Part shown: positions 1 through 13,113 of the stretch, piece by piece
Layout: the number at the start of each line of letters is the position of its first letter
Position numbering within the stretch: the first letter of the stretch is position 1
Assembly: GCA_003254925.1 (NCBI GenBank)
Contig: QANZ01028097.1
Span: forward strand, 10,046-74,045
Direction of reading: 5' to 3'
Length of the DNA: 64,000 nt
Source of the DNA: Chamaecrista fasciculata
Taxonomy: Eukaryota; Streptophyta; Magnoliopsida; Fabales; Fabaceae
Notes under the pieces: model-generated
What the model was told of the DNA's origin: nothing
Seen by the model: only the letters and a program-made list of their open reading frames with translations
Database searches by the model: none
Program-made: the position numbers and the translations under genes

Positions 1-620
1 GAATCAAAATATAATCTTTTGAAACCGAGCGAAAATGAGAGAGAATTGAAGTCTAAAATACACAAAAAGAAACGCACCGTTTTAAGGTTTTTTTCATGAG
101 GCAAATTTGATTGGAGGAGGAATAGCTAGGCCAACAAACGAGGTTTCTCTGATTTCTCACATTATCTCTTTATCTTTGCCAGACATTATATTCTATGTTG
201 TGTTTGATGAAGTAGGCACAAAAACGAAGGAAGCTTGAGAAAATTCACAATGTTCACTGCAAGCCAGATTTCCAGAATGGCTTCCATTGACTTCCATTGC
301 TCTTCAATGGCTCTTCCCACTTGTTTAAAGTGAGCTTTCATCATCACACTTTTTTCAAATACTTTACCAGAAACATTGGGAAATATATATATATGCTAAT
401 CATGCATGTGGATTCTGAATCGTCGGAGCCATTATTGAGCCAAAAAGTATAGAAAGATTTTGGAGGTGTGATATAGGAGGAGAACTTGAAGATGAAGAAG
501 AAAGATGAGAACTTGAAGAAGAAGAAAAGGAGTGATATTGGATATAGCGAGAAGAAAGATCGAAGAAGTTGAGAGAGTGATTTTAACATAGTCCTCCGTC
601 AAATTCACTAAATACATCCA
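1..620. other. Left-edge intergenic DNA, no supported gene
   Basis: No convincing gene is visible. The minus strand has a short open frame of about 51 codons (roughly 190-345) with no recognisable domain. Stacked purine-rich sequence at 470-560 generates shadow frames. Confidence 0.4.
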
Positions 621-1100
621 CAATATTAATATTTGTTGCAGTATGGTCCCATTTCAATCCACTTTGCCACTTCAATATCCCAGTCATCATGCCACATCAG
701 CATTAACGGAAAAAATTTGACGGAAATATTGATAGGACTAACGGTGAGAATTTTTCAAACTTATAGGACCAAATCTGAGACGAAAAAATTTATAGGACTG
801 ATTTGGGAACTCATGCAAAGTTATAGGACCAATATTGCACTTTGGCCTATAAAAAAAGTTGTATTTGTGAATATAATTTTAATGCAAAATGCAAATAATA
901 TATGTCCTACAAAAACCAAAAATCATGACATTTTTCTTTGGCCGGTCAAAATCAATACGATTTTGAAAGACCAAAGGTGAATCTTTTTATAAAGGCTAAA
1001 GTTTCAAATTGGTCCCTTATGTATGGATAGGTTTGAAATTGGTTCTTTATCTTTAATTTGTTTAAGATTGGTTCTACGTATTTTTATGGTATTTCAAATT
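620..1100. repeat. Unpaired arms of palindromic (fold-back) elements
   Basis: Two stretches carry the 'TATAGGACCAA' and 'CAAATTGGTCC' style short repeats found in the arms of complete palindromic elements elsewhere in the window. At about 730-860 the repeats read as a right arm. At about 990-1100 they read as a left arm, and that arm resembles, in reverse, the sequence at about 20930-21065. No matching partner arm lies nearby, so both look like truncated remnants. The 115-codon plus-strand frame across 633-980 is a by-product of this repeat sequence. Confidence 0.45.
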
Positions 1101-1327
1101 GGTCCTAAAATTACATTTGAGACGCGATTTAATCATATTTGCTAGTGATTTTAACTTGATAGAGAAAAAATTCTTCAAGAGTTAGCACATAGCTTCAAAT
1201 TTATTGCATTCGGACGTCAAACAAGAGAGATACAATCAATTTCACTTGTTTGACCATGAAACGAGTTACCCACTTTTAAGACTCGATATGACCCCATTTA
1301 TTCAAGAGTTAAATATGACTACATTAA

Positions 1328-3470
1328 TGTGAGATCCCAAAATTTTAGAATTCATTTTTGAGGATTTAGAAATAAAATTAGTGATTTATAGGATTTTATA
1401 TAGATTTTTTTTAGCTAGTTTTAAACCAGTATAAGGGGGTTTTAGTTTAGATTTAAAAAAAAAATTAGTAAACTTGATAATTTAGATTTTTAGTTGTCAT
1501 ATTTAAGATCTCCATATTTTTATGAGCTTTTGGTAAAAAATTTTGAGAACAAATGGAGTTTAAAATTTTATCTAACTTTTATTTTGGTACTGCGATAGAA
1601 CACTTTTGAGTAAGAATTGAAATATGTGGGAGGCAAAGATTTCAAAAACAAATTACATATTTGGAATCTACTCAACGCAACGAAGATAGCGATATAATTT
1701 TTGTCTTGAAATTCTTCTTCTAAAATATTGAGTTTTAGGGACCATTTTGGAAGGATTTAAATGATTCTGGGCATTTTCACAAATACTAGTTCTTGTAGCA
1801 CTGCATATTAATAGCATTTTGTCCCCCCTGACTTTTTAAAATTACAAAATGACCCCACAGACCCAAAAGAAATCAGTCATGACGTTTTTGGTTTTTCTTT
1901 CTTCATTTCGCACATTCACTCTTCAAAATCGTGATTCCACTTCCCTCCCTCTTACCGTCGCTGCCTTTGCCTCCAACCACCACCGTCGTCGACGCCGGTC
2001 GTCAACCACCGTCCAGAGGCCGCCGGCGAATTTGTCTGGCCACCTCCCGCCGGCTGTCGTCCTCTCCCCTCCATCTCTCCTAGGTGACGCCATATTGCAA
2101 ATTTCTTTCTCTTTGCTTCCTCCTTTCGATTCTTCGGTTTTTTCTGCTTAATCTGTGATGTGCTGCTTTTTTTTTTATGATTTTTGGTGTCTTAGTTATT
2201 CTGAATCGGTGGTTAGACACTTGGTTTCATATTCATGAATTTTGGACCCGGTTTGGGGTAAGCTTGGAATTGGGGTTTTTGATAAAATTCTTTTGTTTTC
2301 TTGAAATTAATGGTTCAAATGAGTTTGTTTGATGATAATAATGAATTCTATTTGATCAATTTTAATTTAGAGATTATATTTTGAAATTTGATGTTTTGGC
2401 ATAAAACTTTGAAGTTGCATTTTGGTCCCTATGAGTGATTTTGGTACTTTTGGCAAACTAAATGGAATGTCTTGGAATCATGGAGGGTTTTAAAATAACA
2501 ATATTGGATTTATTGTGAAGAAATGAAAATGTCAAATTCTAACTTGAAGAATAAGAGTATCAAGTTTGTAAAATCTCCCAAGTTGGTGTTTGAGATAGTC
2601 TAAATGAATTTCTTTTCATGTGTCAATGATGTTTGCATTATAAATTTTGGGATTTGATTTATGTATTGAAAGTAATTGGAAGTTCTGAAGGAACTATCTA
2701 TTACTGAGTGAATCATGCTCTTATTTTGGAATTTTAAATGTATGGATTTCAAAAAGGTGCTAAGGCTCCCAAAATTTATACCAAGCCTCTTGTTGGACCC
2801 ATGACTAAGATGCTAGGATTTTAGGTGGGTGTAGGAAAAGATGGGATAAATGCTTGATTAGTTGGTGCATATATGATCCATTAGCTAACTTGTTTAAGTG
2901 TGAGTTGTGGTATATTAGACCTTTGGGTTATTGGGATTGTTCCTGAATAGTAGTGTTGGTCATGTTATCAAGATTTCGTTAATGCTTTCAGATGTCTTGC
3001 ACAGTATGATGATAGGAACGAAGGAAGCTATGAAGACTACTAGATCGGCTAAGGTGAGTGGCTTTCTCCCCTTTTGCCCGGTGTGAGGGCTTGACTGTTG
3101 ATGAGATTTGTTTATTTGTGAACTGACTCTTTAAATTGCATTTTTTTTAAAATTTAGAGTCTTGAGTACTCTTGGATATAATAATCGTTCACATGTTGAC
3201 TATGTTATTGATGGTGGTAAGTGATTAACTTGCAATTGAATTACTCTAATATGATTGTCACTTTTGAGATGAGGTGATTAGCTGTATTTCTCCTCAATGA
3301 AGGGTTAAGGTTGAGATCGATGTAAGTTTAAATTGTTGCGGAATTTCCTTATCTTGGAAACTTGATTGAGTAATACTAGTTCCTTGAACTAGTTATAATG
3401 ATGATGATGATGATGATATAGGAGATGATGTTCTTGATAATTTGGAACACTATTAAGTTGGCCATGATAC
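1328..3470. repeat. LTR-like non-coding repeat, probably a degraded retroelement
   Basis: The stretch opens with a TGAGATCCCAAAATTTTAG-like sequence resembling LTR ends of the 'TGTGACATCCC' kind. It contains a short GC-rich, proline/arginine-like stretch (1850-2150) typical of a transcribed leader, and a 'GTGAGTGGCTTTCTCC' segment near 3055. No domain is recognisable in any frame. The 100-codon frame at 1849-2151 has simple composition and no homology I can name. A GAT microsatellite lies at about 3400. I call this an LTR-like remnant with low certainty. Confidence 0.3.
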
Positions 3471-3895
3471 GACACGACATATATTTAGATATATAAACTA
3501 TTAAGAATTCATAAATTTTGATGAGAATTTTAAAAATTACAATATCTATTCATAACATATGTCATATGTGTATTATTTTCTATTATTTGTCATGTTAAAG
3601 TTACAAAAAATTAATTTTATATTATGAAACTTATAAATATGTGAGGTACGTATTAAACAAGAACAACTGTCCAACGACCAACATAATAATATATCCTCAA
3701 AATAAAGTGTTCATAATCTATAGATTTAAACACGAGTAATTATTTTCTATTGTTTGTTATGTTAAAGTAAAAAAAAAAAATGAGTTTTCAATTCTTAAAC
3801 TTCTAAATATGTGTGGTACGTGCCGAACACGAATACATGTCCAACATAATAACACATCCTCAAAATAAAGGGTTCATAGTCCATATTTTAAATTT

Positions 3896-4554
3896 GGTTA
3901 AATCGTCATTTTGGTCCTCAAAATATGTGGTTAGTTTCATTTTGGTCCTCAATTTATTTTTTGTTCCATTTTGGTCCTCAAACTTTCACATTTATTTTGT
4001 TTTAGTCTTCAAACTTTCACATTTATTTTGTTTTAGTCCTCAAAGTTTCATATTTGTCTCATTTTTGTCATCAAACTTCTAATAATTGTTTTTGTAAGGA
4101 GAGAAAGAAAATTTTTTACTCTTTAAAAGAAAAATCAATGATAGATTTATTTCATTTTGGTCCTCATACTTATAATAAGTGATTTGGCCAAGAGAGAAAA
4201 AAAATTTTTGCTCTTTAAAAGAAAAATCAATTATAAATTTATCTCTAATTTGTGACAAAAAATGATGGTTTTTCTTTTTCACTTTGTCAACTCGCTTATT
4301 ATGACAGATATGAATGGGAAATAATATATCTTAGCTATCCACATAAAAAATAAAGGTAGAAACAAGATGAAATCGCATTTGAGGACCAAAACAGAAAAAA
4401 AAAATAGTTTGAGGACCAAAATGAAATAAAAAGTAGTTTTAGGAGCAAAATGAAACTAACCCCATAATTTGAGGACCAAAATGGAACAAAAAATTGTTTG
4501 AGGAACAAAATGAAACTATTGTCATAATTTGAGGACCAAAATACCCATTTAACC
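3896..4554. mobile_element. Palindromic MITE with phased GGTCCTC arm repeats
   Basis: The left end begins GGTTAAAT and is followed by repeated 'CATTTTGGTCCTC' units. The right end carries the complementary 'GAGGACCAAAATG' units and finishes ATTTAACC. The arms face each other around a centre near 4200, and the left and right halves also share 'CTCTTTAAAAGAAAAATCAAT'-like blocks. No clear 9-bp target duplication is visible. There is no coding capacity; open frames here come from the repeat. Confidence 0.6.
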
Positions 4555-4577
4555 TTTTTTTGTTTACATCATTTAAA

Positions 4578-4978
4578 GGCCAAATTCCTATTTTGGTCCC
4601 TCATGTTTGCTCAAAGTTTCATTTTAGTTCCTCAAGTTTTTTTTATTTCGATTTGGCTCTTCAAGTTTTTAAAAAGTTCTACTGTTAGTCCCTAACTCTT
4701 CTCTATTCACTTTTTAAGTTAAAAAAAAAAAAAGAAAAAAAACTAAGGAAAGGACCTAAATGGAAAAGCGCTAGGGACTAAAGGTGAAACTTTTTAAAAA
4801 CATGAAGGAGCAAAACAGAACCTTGAGCAAACATGAGGGACCAGAAAAGAACGAAAAAAACTTGAGGGACCAAAACGGAACTTTGAGCAAATATGAGGAC
4901 CAAAATGGAATGAAAAAATATTGAGGGACCAAAACAGAACTTTGAACAAACATGACAAACCAAAATAGGACTTTGGCC
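4578..4978. mobile_element. Palindromic MITE with GGTCCCTCA arm repeats
   Basis: The element starts GGCCAAATTCCTATTTTGG and ends with its imperfect inverse, CCAAAATAGGACTTTGGCC. The arms carry repeated 'GGTCCCTCA'/'TGAGGGACC' units spaced about 35 bp apart. No convincing target duplication is seen. It lies about 180 bp upstream of the ARID-HMG start codon, so it sits in that gene's promoter region. Confidence 0.6.
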
Positions 4979-5157
4979 TAACCAAAAATAAAAAGTTAAA
5001 AACAAAAGCTTGAATTTTTATCACACGGTTTTCGATAAGCGAGCGTCATTGTCGAGGCGGTGGTTGGTAAGAAATTAGGGTCATATGCAAGGAAAAATCT
5101 ATCAAAAATCTTCTTCATTCACTCTTATATTTCATTTTTTTTCAACAAAAAAAAAAT

Positions 5158-8100
5158 ATGTCGAATCTCAAGCGTCAGCGCAAGTCTTCGACAACTATTG
5201 CAGACGACGATTCGCCCTTTCGGTCTCAGCAAAAGCGACTTAAGAAGCACCCTGTGAAGTTTTCGGATGGCCAATCCTCTCTCAAAATCACTCATCCATC
5301 TCCTTCTCCAAGCGCCCTCTATCATGAACTCGCTCAAAATTCCGAGATTTTCTGGGAAAAACTCCGCCAATTTCATGGATCGTCAGGCAACCATTTCAAG
5401 TGAGTCAGATTCTAGTCATTTCCGATTCAATGACTATTTAATTTTTAATGTCTTTGTTCAATTCATATATTTTCGATATTGGGATTCTAGGATTTGTTAA
5501 CGACTATGTATGGTCTTTTGCCATTTTGGTTTAAACCCATTAAAGTTTCTTCGGACCCAATTTTGTTATTGGTGTCTCTCGCTAACTGCACTTTAATGCG
5601 ATGCAACCTTTGTCGTCGTTTTGTGGAGTTTTGACTTCATTGCAATCTCGATTCGTGTGAGCTTTCTGTTTGTTAGTGAAGGAGTTCCTTCAGCTAGTAA
5701 TTTACTGAAATTATAGATTTTGGGGTTCCACCTTTTTATTCTGTACTGTCTCTTTGTTTTTTAATGTTTTTGTCTTTTAGTGCAAGGTCAAAAGGTTATC
5801 TTTTTTAAGGCATTCATCGAGAACAGTATACCCAGTGTTATCTGGGGTGATGTATTGTATATTTTACGGTGTCTGAAGCCCTTAACATTTTACTGGGCTT
5901 GATGAGGGAATTCAGGGCCATACAACTTATTTAAAAAGATTAACTCGCCTCTGCCATAATAATGCTTATCCCTCTTGTGCCCATGATTCCCCTTTCCAAC
6001 TGGAACAAAATAGTTTTCAATCATGAAATCAAGATTTTATCAAAATTTTACATGAAAGGTGGTTTTTATCTACATGTGCATTATATCGGGAGATGTGCTT
6101 TCGATGCCAATGTTACATAGCATAATCGGGAATTCTTGAATTTGTGACGAATTTAGAAGCATGATATTCCTACTATTTTAACAAAGCAAATGGTTAGGTG
6201 CGTGAAACTTATCACCCTCTGGACCTTATTAAGGTGGGAAAGAAATTTTTCAAGCAAGTTTGTAATGTAAAATCTTGTTTGAGAATGTGTAATTTTTGCT
6301 TTCCGTTGATTGATTTGTGCATTCACTTCGAATGTTGATACCGCCTTCTAATTGGTTTACTGTAAACCAAGTTGCAACCTGTGCTTTTCTGTTCCTTACT
6401 ATATGCAGTATGCTTAGTTTGACACATCTGAAATGTGGTATGAAGAGCAAATGATTGAGAAAATAAATTAATAAAAATTACATTGGTTCGTCCTTTATAT
6501 TTGTGTAGAGTTCCTACTATTGGAGGAAAGCCACTAGATCTACACCAGCTTTTTGTGGAAGTCACTTCTCGTGGTGGACTTGAAAAGGTATCTATTGCTT
6601 ATTCTTAGACATCAAAATTTTATTTCTTTAAGAAATGTAACTATAAAATCAGAGTCATCTTCTATCAGATTAGAAATATGTTTTCTTTCTTATCCTATAC
6701 ATTACAATATCCTTTGACTTGTGCAAAGGTAGGTGGAGAAGTATACTTTTAGTTCCAGCAGATTATGGTGAATATTTGCAAAATTGTAACTGTGGTTCTG
6801 CTCAGTGGTCTTGGATATTTTGTTGAAAAGATTAATTTATTAGCCCTCTTAAAAAGGAACTTAAGCTTGTTAATAAACATTTAAACTGATATAGGTAATT
6901 GGAGATCGGAAGTGGAAGGAAGTAACCAGAGTCTTCAAGTTTCCAAATACCATAACCAATGCATCATTTGCAATGCGCAAATACTATCAATCATTGCTTT
7001 ATGGCTTTGAGCAGGTTCATTACTTTCAGAAGCAAGCCTTTCCTTTTTCGATGCTTGGTAATGAAGAATAATTTTTTTTTCTTAATTACTTGGTTGAAGA
7101 TTTCTCCCCTATTAACATATCAGTTATTTCATATCTCCAGGTCCTGTTAAGGGTGGCCTTGTCAATAATCTAAAGGAAGGTGCTGCGGTGAATGATTTTC
7201 CAGGTCAGGCCAATAAACCTACCATTTAAGTGTGATGGGTTTACTGCTTTAACATTTCAACTTGAAATAACATCTCTAGCTTCTAACAGAAAGACTAGTG
7301 GTAGAGGTTGAGTCTGTTTCTTCTGCCTCTGAGGGTGGCTCTATATTTTGTTTTTGTTTGTTTTGTGTGTGTGCTGCATGCCCTTAAACTGATAAATTTT
7401 TTTTACTGAGAGGCCATCTGAGTCTGAGCAACTGATAATTTATGAAACTTGATTTCTTAATTTCTTTTGGATCAACTTACTAGCTAGAACTCTAATGCAA
7501 GTTAAAATACCTGTGTTATAAGCTTACCAAATTGTGTTTTATTTATTTATTTTTAATAATACTTCTGGTCATGTATTAGAGGACAGGTTGCACTAATATT
7601 CAGGTGAGACCTACGAAAATTGTTCCTTCCTTAATTTTTTGTTTTGGGGTTTATCTATCTTCAGCTTTTAATCCTGAGGGTTTTGAGATTTTCTTTTCTG
7701 TGAGCATCTATTTCTCTTGTTTTAAATTGTTGAAAGTCACGTGCAGTGGAAAAATTTATGCATTGGTTTCTTTGACAGAAAGGAGAATTATTGATTCTCC
7801 CCTTCAGATGCCCTGGAAGAAAGAATATCTATTTTATTGTTTTAAATTGTTTAAAGTCATGTCACTGGCAAACTTTATGCATTAGTTTCTTTGACAGATT
7901 CATGTATGAGGCTTTAGGGTGAAACGTATTGGAGTAATGGACGACAAAGGAGAATTGTTGATTCTCACTCTTAGATGCCTTATGTGGAAGAAAGATTAAT
8001 AGAAAGGGGAACATATAGCATTTTCTTCGTTCTCTTTTGCTCTGTGTTCGTGTTACCTTTGGTAAAGATGGAATGGGAAGAGTATAGAAGTTTGAGAATC

Positions 8101-11100
8101 AAGAGATTTCAACTCCGTTTGGGAAAGTTGCAAAGTGCTGAATGTTTTCGTAAATTAAAATTTTATTTTATCTGTCATTTGAAATAGGAAATTTTTTTCC
8201 TTTTTCCTTATTCTTTGTTGGGAATCCAAGAAAGAAAGTGAATGCCATCTTTGTTCGATTTTGTCTCCTAACCATAGCTAGATTTATTTCCATTCTACAT
8301 GTTAAAAATTCCAAGACATTGTATGTGATCTATCTGCTGGTAGATAAGCTTGTAGTTGGCTATGCTTCTCATATTTTATTAATCAACTAGTGATACTAAT
8401 GAAGAGAATTTTCAACTGTTCATGTTTGGGCCTTCACTTTATCTGAGTTATTACTGTATTAACACCAAGAAACCCTCAACCACCAATGGAAAGAAAGCAT
8501 TACCTCCAAGACACTTTATCAGAGATAACCAACACTAAGATTCTTGGGCCCTAATTTATATCAATTTAATTCCCAACTTGTGCAGATTTTATCTTATTTC
8601 CTTCTTTGGATATTTCCTTGATAGGCTTCCATAGTGTATAACTACTTAAGTAATTATTTCTATCATCATAGAAGGGAATCAAATATGATCTCTTTCAAAA
8701 AAACTGTCAACATAGTAGGATTAATAACTTCCATTATGTAATATTCAAATTGTTATGAACAACCTTAGCTATAATGAATCCTTAACCTAATAATGAATCT
8801 TTAACCTAGTATGAATTCATAACCTAATAAGTTCTATCATCTGATGTTTTGTGTCATTTATTTGAACTCAGAAGAATATCTATCTCTTTTTGAATTAGTA
8901 GGTGGGTTTATGGTTGGCATATTTGGAATAAAGTTTGGTTTATTTGATGAGAGTTGGTTTTGACCAGCTGATCTTGGGGCTTTTCTTTAAGTTTAGGAGT
9001 CTTGGGATGCTAAAGGAACACAAAGTTTTTTGGAAAAATGCAATCTTTGTCAGTTTGTGGTGTTTTTTGTTAGAACAGAATGCTGGAGTGTTTGAGTAAT
9101 AGTTCCTGCTAGCAAATCTTCGGGAGCGAATTGTTTTCATATCCTGTGTGTGATTTTACACAGATGCTTCCTATATGGGCTTTCGTGTACATCTTTAGAG
9201 GAATTGGGTGGCTCTACTGGATTGAGCTTGGACTTTTTTTTTTTTGAATTTTATCTGGGAGGATATCTTGTCCTTTGTTTATGTACTGTTTATATGATTC
9301 TCTATATATTTATTCTATTCAAAATAGTCTTCTGCTAATATAAAAAACAATATGAAAATAAATTTTATTGTCCTGGTTTATTGTTCCCATAATATTGACA
9401 TTAAACTCGCTTCCTAAACTATTTTGTTAATGATGATGATGATGAAGATATAGTGGACCCTAAAAATGAAATAAGATATGGCTCATACAAGTCTGTATTA
9501 TCAATGAAATTATGAAGTTGTTATTTGAAAATATAAGGAAGTAGGAAAAAAACAAATTGTCGTTACTGGATAATTTGTCACATCAATTTTCTCTTGACAT
9601 GCAAATGATTATAAAAGAATGAATGTAGTGGCAGTGGAAGTATAGCTGTATAAAAAATTTGTTTTTCTTTTATGCAGTTGGTCCAGTTGAGCAGCTTGGC
9701 TCTTTGGTGTCTGGTTCCATTGATTTGAAATTTGATGGTGGATATATTGTTTCCGTGAATTTGGGTTCTGCTGAGCTAAAAGGTGTCCTGTATCATATTC
9801 CAATCAATGAGTCCCGAAGTTCTTACACTGCATCCATGCCTAGTTCTCAGAATCGGAAGAGATCGAGGCTAGGTTTACGTGATCCATCTCGGCCCAAGTC
9901 AAACAGGAGTGGCTACAATTTCTTTTTTGCTGAGCACTATAGCAGGCTAAAGCCTTCATATTCCGGGCAAGAGAGAGCAATTAGTAAGAGGATTGGGTAT
10001 ATGTGGAACCATCTCACAGAAGCAGAAAGACAGGTACAAATCCAAACTTTTCTTCCATCTGACCATGTGTGTTTTTCTCCCCTTTGTAATGTCACTTATT
10101 GATCTCTGACAAGCGAAATATTTTAAGCTCCAATTGATGATACAGACCAAGTAAAATAGTAAACTTTGGAGTTTACCTGCTTAGTTAGTGAGTTCATCAT
10201 TCATCATAATAACTTTAATATTGCCTCAACCCTCAAGTTTCTCATGTTCTTCTCTTGTCATCTTTTCTCTTCTTAAGTCCTCAAATGATCTCTGACAAGC
10301 CAAATTGTATTACTTTCTTCGTTCACCAAGTTTTGTGCATTGAGAGTTTATGTTATTTGATTTTTACAATACTAGATAAAATTACTAAATATTCAGATGA
10401 TGTTTTTGTTCAGATTAATATGTTATCTAATATAGTTATTGGTTATATACAAAACAGATTATCATTGTAATTATGTTATGTTTTTTTCCACATTTAAATT
10501 ATGTTATTTGAAATCTATATATCAATACATAATTTAATCCAAGGTTATTAAAGCCGGACCGGACATTGAACCGGTCAAAGGAGGGATTCAAGGTTTAATG
10601 GTTCAACCGGGGTTCAACCGGGGTCGAACCGTTTTAAATTAATTAATTAATAAATAATATATTAATAAATAATAAAGCAACAAAATAATAAATTACTAAT
10701 TATAATTCAAAATTTGTTTATATATAATAAAATTTAAATTTAACATGTCATAATTAAGTTAATAAAGAGTCATAATAATATAAATATAGTCAAATAAACA
10801 CGAAACAAGTCAACAAGATAATAAACTACAATCAAGCCAAACAATAAAATGGAAACAAACCACAAAGAAGGAAATAATCCACAATCAAGGAATTAAACCA
10901 CAATCAAGCAAAAATAAAGAAGGAAATAAATTAAAAAAAATCAACGCTTATCAACTATTCACTTTTGGAACAACGCTCCAAGACGTTCCTTGCCTCCGAT
11001 TCTTTCGATGGCGATGTGCCGATCTTTTTCCCTCATCTCTTTGCCAAATCGTGATCTGGTAAAGAACAGAGCAACGAACAGAGCATCTTCAAGCGGCTAT

Positions 11101-11894
11101 CTCTATTGATTTGAAGATCAGATCTGAGTTCGTCTTCTTAGTTCTTCCTCCTAATTCCACTTACTCTCTCACTCCCACTCCCCTTCATCTTCTTCTCCTT
11201 CTCAATCTCACTGTTAGACTCTAGATTTTGCAAAGCCTACCAAGCTCAACAAGTGAACCGGTTGAACCCTCAAAACCGCCGGTTCAGTCCGGTTTGAGCG
11301 GTTCTTGACCGGTTTGAGCGGTTCTTGGCAGTTGCCCGGTTCTTGGAGAGGCCCGGACCGGACTAGTGCCCGATCTCCGGTTCAACCGGTTGGACCGGCC
11401 GGTCCAGTCCGGTTTTAATAACTATGTTTAATCAGTTATTTAGTAACAGTTAAACTCTTAAGTCGTGTTGACATGTCCAGTTTGACTGTCTGTGATCTTG
11501 TTTAACTTGGTACTTCATAGTTCATACTGACTTTGCTGCTTGTTTTAGTTGTAATTTTGACAAAGAAAGTTAACCGTTTTATGTGAAGAGTCGAGAGATG
11601 TAGCAATATCCCCTCCTTATAAGGTCTCTTCTTTGTTACTTCTATATTTTCAGTTAGGTGCCTAGGAAACATATATTAACGTAGATTATAATAAAATATT
11701 ACCTTTCCTCATTGGTGAAACTGGCATGACGTGCATGTTTGAATATTTTTGATTGGAGAACTTTATTCCCTAGATTTCTCATACAATCTATATGAGTGAT
11801 GCAGATTTATCAGGAGAAAGGACGCAGAGATAAGGAGAGGTACAAGACTGAATTGTTGGAGTACAAATCATCCAATTATTCAGCTCCTCAGTAA
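5158..11894 (+). CDS. HMGB10: ARID-HMG box DNA-binding protein, HMGB10-like
   Basis: Six coding exons join in frame: 5158-5399, 6509-6587, 6895-7057, 7141-7203, 9678-10033 and 11805-11894. All have GT..AG borders, giving 330 aa. Family members combine an N-terminal ARID domain with a C-terminal HMG box and act as nuclear, AT-rich or bent-DNA-binding architectural factors. An ARID lies at about residues 58-155 (visible motifs VPTIGGKPLDLHQLF, EVTSRGGLEKV and ASFAMRKYY). A linker segment with GYIVSVNLGSAELKGVLYH follows at about 205-222. A basic NRKRSR stretch sits at 241-246. The HMG box starts at about 255 (NRSGYNFFFAEHYSRLKP) and runs to the C-terminal LLEYKSS. The short tail and overall length fit the Arabidopsis HMGB10 type rather than the longer HMGB15 type. 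Introns 4 and 5 are large; intron 5 holds an 887-bp hAT-type element. Exon joins are my reading of the sequence. Confidence 0.88.
7720..8000 (+). repeat. Degenerate direct repeat inside HMGB10 intron 4
   Basis: Two to three imperfect copies of a block are visible. Each contains 'TTTAAATTGTT(G/T)AAAGTCA', 'TTTATGCATT(G/A)GTTTCTTTGACAGA' and 'GGAGAATTRTTGATTCTC', with copies at about 7720-7840, 7845-7900 and 7945-8000. This looks like local tandem duplication in the intron. It has no coding role. Confidence 0.5.
10540..11426. mobile_element. 887-bp hAT-type non-autonomous element in HMGB10 intron 5
   Basis: The ends are inverted: CAAGGTTATTAAAGCCGG on the left matches, in reverse complement, CCGGTTTTAATAACTATG on the right. 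Subterminal DNA on both sides is rich in CCGGTT and AACCGG units. The element is flanked by TTTAATC on both sides (10533-10539 and 11427-11433). Including one mismatched base gives 8 bp, the size expected for hAT insertions. The interior (about 10640-11260) is AT-rich with a short GC-richer stretch at 10970-11080. No transposase frame is present, so it would be a non-autonomous passenger. Confidence 0.75.
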
Positions 11895-13113
11895 TCTCAG
11901 ATAGTGGAATTATTTTTGCCGTCCAAACGACATGTTTCTATCGTCGTTTTTGTACTTCAGGTTTACTTTCTTGTTCATTATAGTTAGGTTACCCTGGAAA
12001 TTTAATGGAAGAGGTGTAACTAGGTGATAATACTGCTTTGAATTATGATGATAGAGTTTGAGAAAGTTGTATTAGACTAGCCTTGGAATATATTCAGTAG
12101 TTCATATATGGATAAGGTTTGGGCATGTTACATACAATATTCATTAAATTTATATACCTTATCTTGTCATCATCATTAATTCCAAGAAGCCAAAATGAGA
12201 AAGATTAAGAAACTAAAATGTTAAGAAGGAATTCAAAGGCATTCGTTATTGAAGCACACATGGTGATAAATGTAATAATATTTTGAATGTAGAAGAATGT
12301 TTATGATACATAAATATTTTTTCCATTGGTTATTAGAAGAAAATTTCATTCATGAAAACAGATATAGTAATGCATAAATCTAAGTTATATAGTTATAACA
12401 CAGTCCAGCAGAGCATGTAATATTTACATAGGAAAAAAAATAAATCTTAGGTAATGCATCCGAAGAAACCAAGATCTAAAACTAAATCTCTTGCAGAAAA
12501 TGACAAGATATATATAATTTTTTAGTAAAAGTACAAAATGGTTCGGAAAGATATGTCGACAAATTGAAATACCATTATTCCCTAGAAGATTGAAAGAGAC
12601 AAATTGGTGGTCTCCAAAAGATATGAATGATAGATATAAATGCATTTTCACCAATTGTTCTATTTCAATATAATGAACTAGTAAGCCTATGTTTTGTCAT
12701 TCTTTAATGCCTTACTCTATTAATGCCATATATACCAAGATTGAGTAATATAATAAAGCAAGGATGAAGTATAATTTACTACTGAAAAGTAAGCGTTCAT
12801 ACGTAGTTAATCATACAGTATAGATTAATTTTCAGTATGTGGTACTTATATTAAACAAAATTGATGTCATAACTAATCTACAAGTTGGAAGTTTCAAGGA
12901 TTAAACATGCATAACTAATTGGGATTGTGATAATTGATGATTGGTTATCAAGTGCAATCTCAATTTCACAGAGTTACGGGTTTCACTCTCTGTTTTGAAA
13001 CTCTAATCATATGCAAAAAGGAATATATATAGCCAATGCAAATATTTTTTCTTTTTCAAAATTGGATGTGGAAAAATATAGAATTACAAATTTCGGTATA
13101 TATTACACACACA
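11895..13113. other. HMGB10 3' region and intergenic DNA
   Basis: Sequence after the HMGB10 stop is AT-rich. The first 200-300 bases are the probable 3' untranslated region. Nothing further is recognisable up to the palindromic element at 13114. Confidence 0.4.

Noticed and set aside
190..345. 51-codon minus-strand frame (MKAHFKQVGRAIEEQW start)
   Set aside because: It looks somewhat protein-like but is short, isolated at the window edge and has no splice partners or recognised family.
1849..2151. 100-codon plus-strand frame with Arg/Pro/Ser-rich translation
   Set aside because: It looks like a CT-rich transcribed leader inside an LTR-like repeat. No domain, no downstream exon and no frame conservation signal are visible.
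7604..8187. Open frames of 93 and 70 codons in HMGB10 intron 4
   Set aside because: They overlap the degenerate intronic direct repeat, lack domains and are skipped by the clean exon 4 to exon 5 join.
10540..11426. tRNA-like GGTTCAACC sequences near 10600 and 11260
   Set aside because: They resemble a T-loop consensus by chance. They recur as CCGGTT/AACCGG subterminal motifs of the hAT-type element and no cloverleaf could be assembled.
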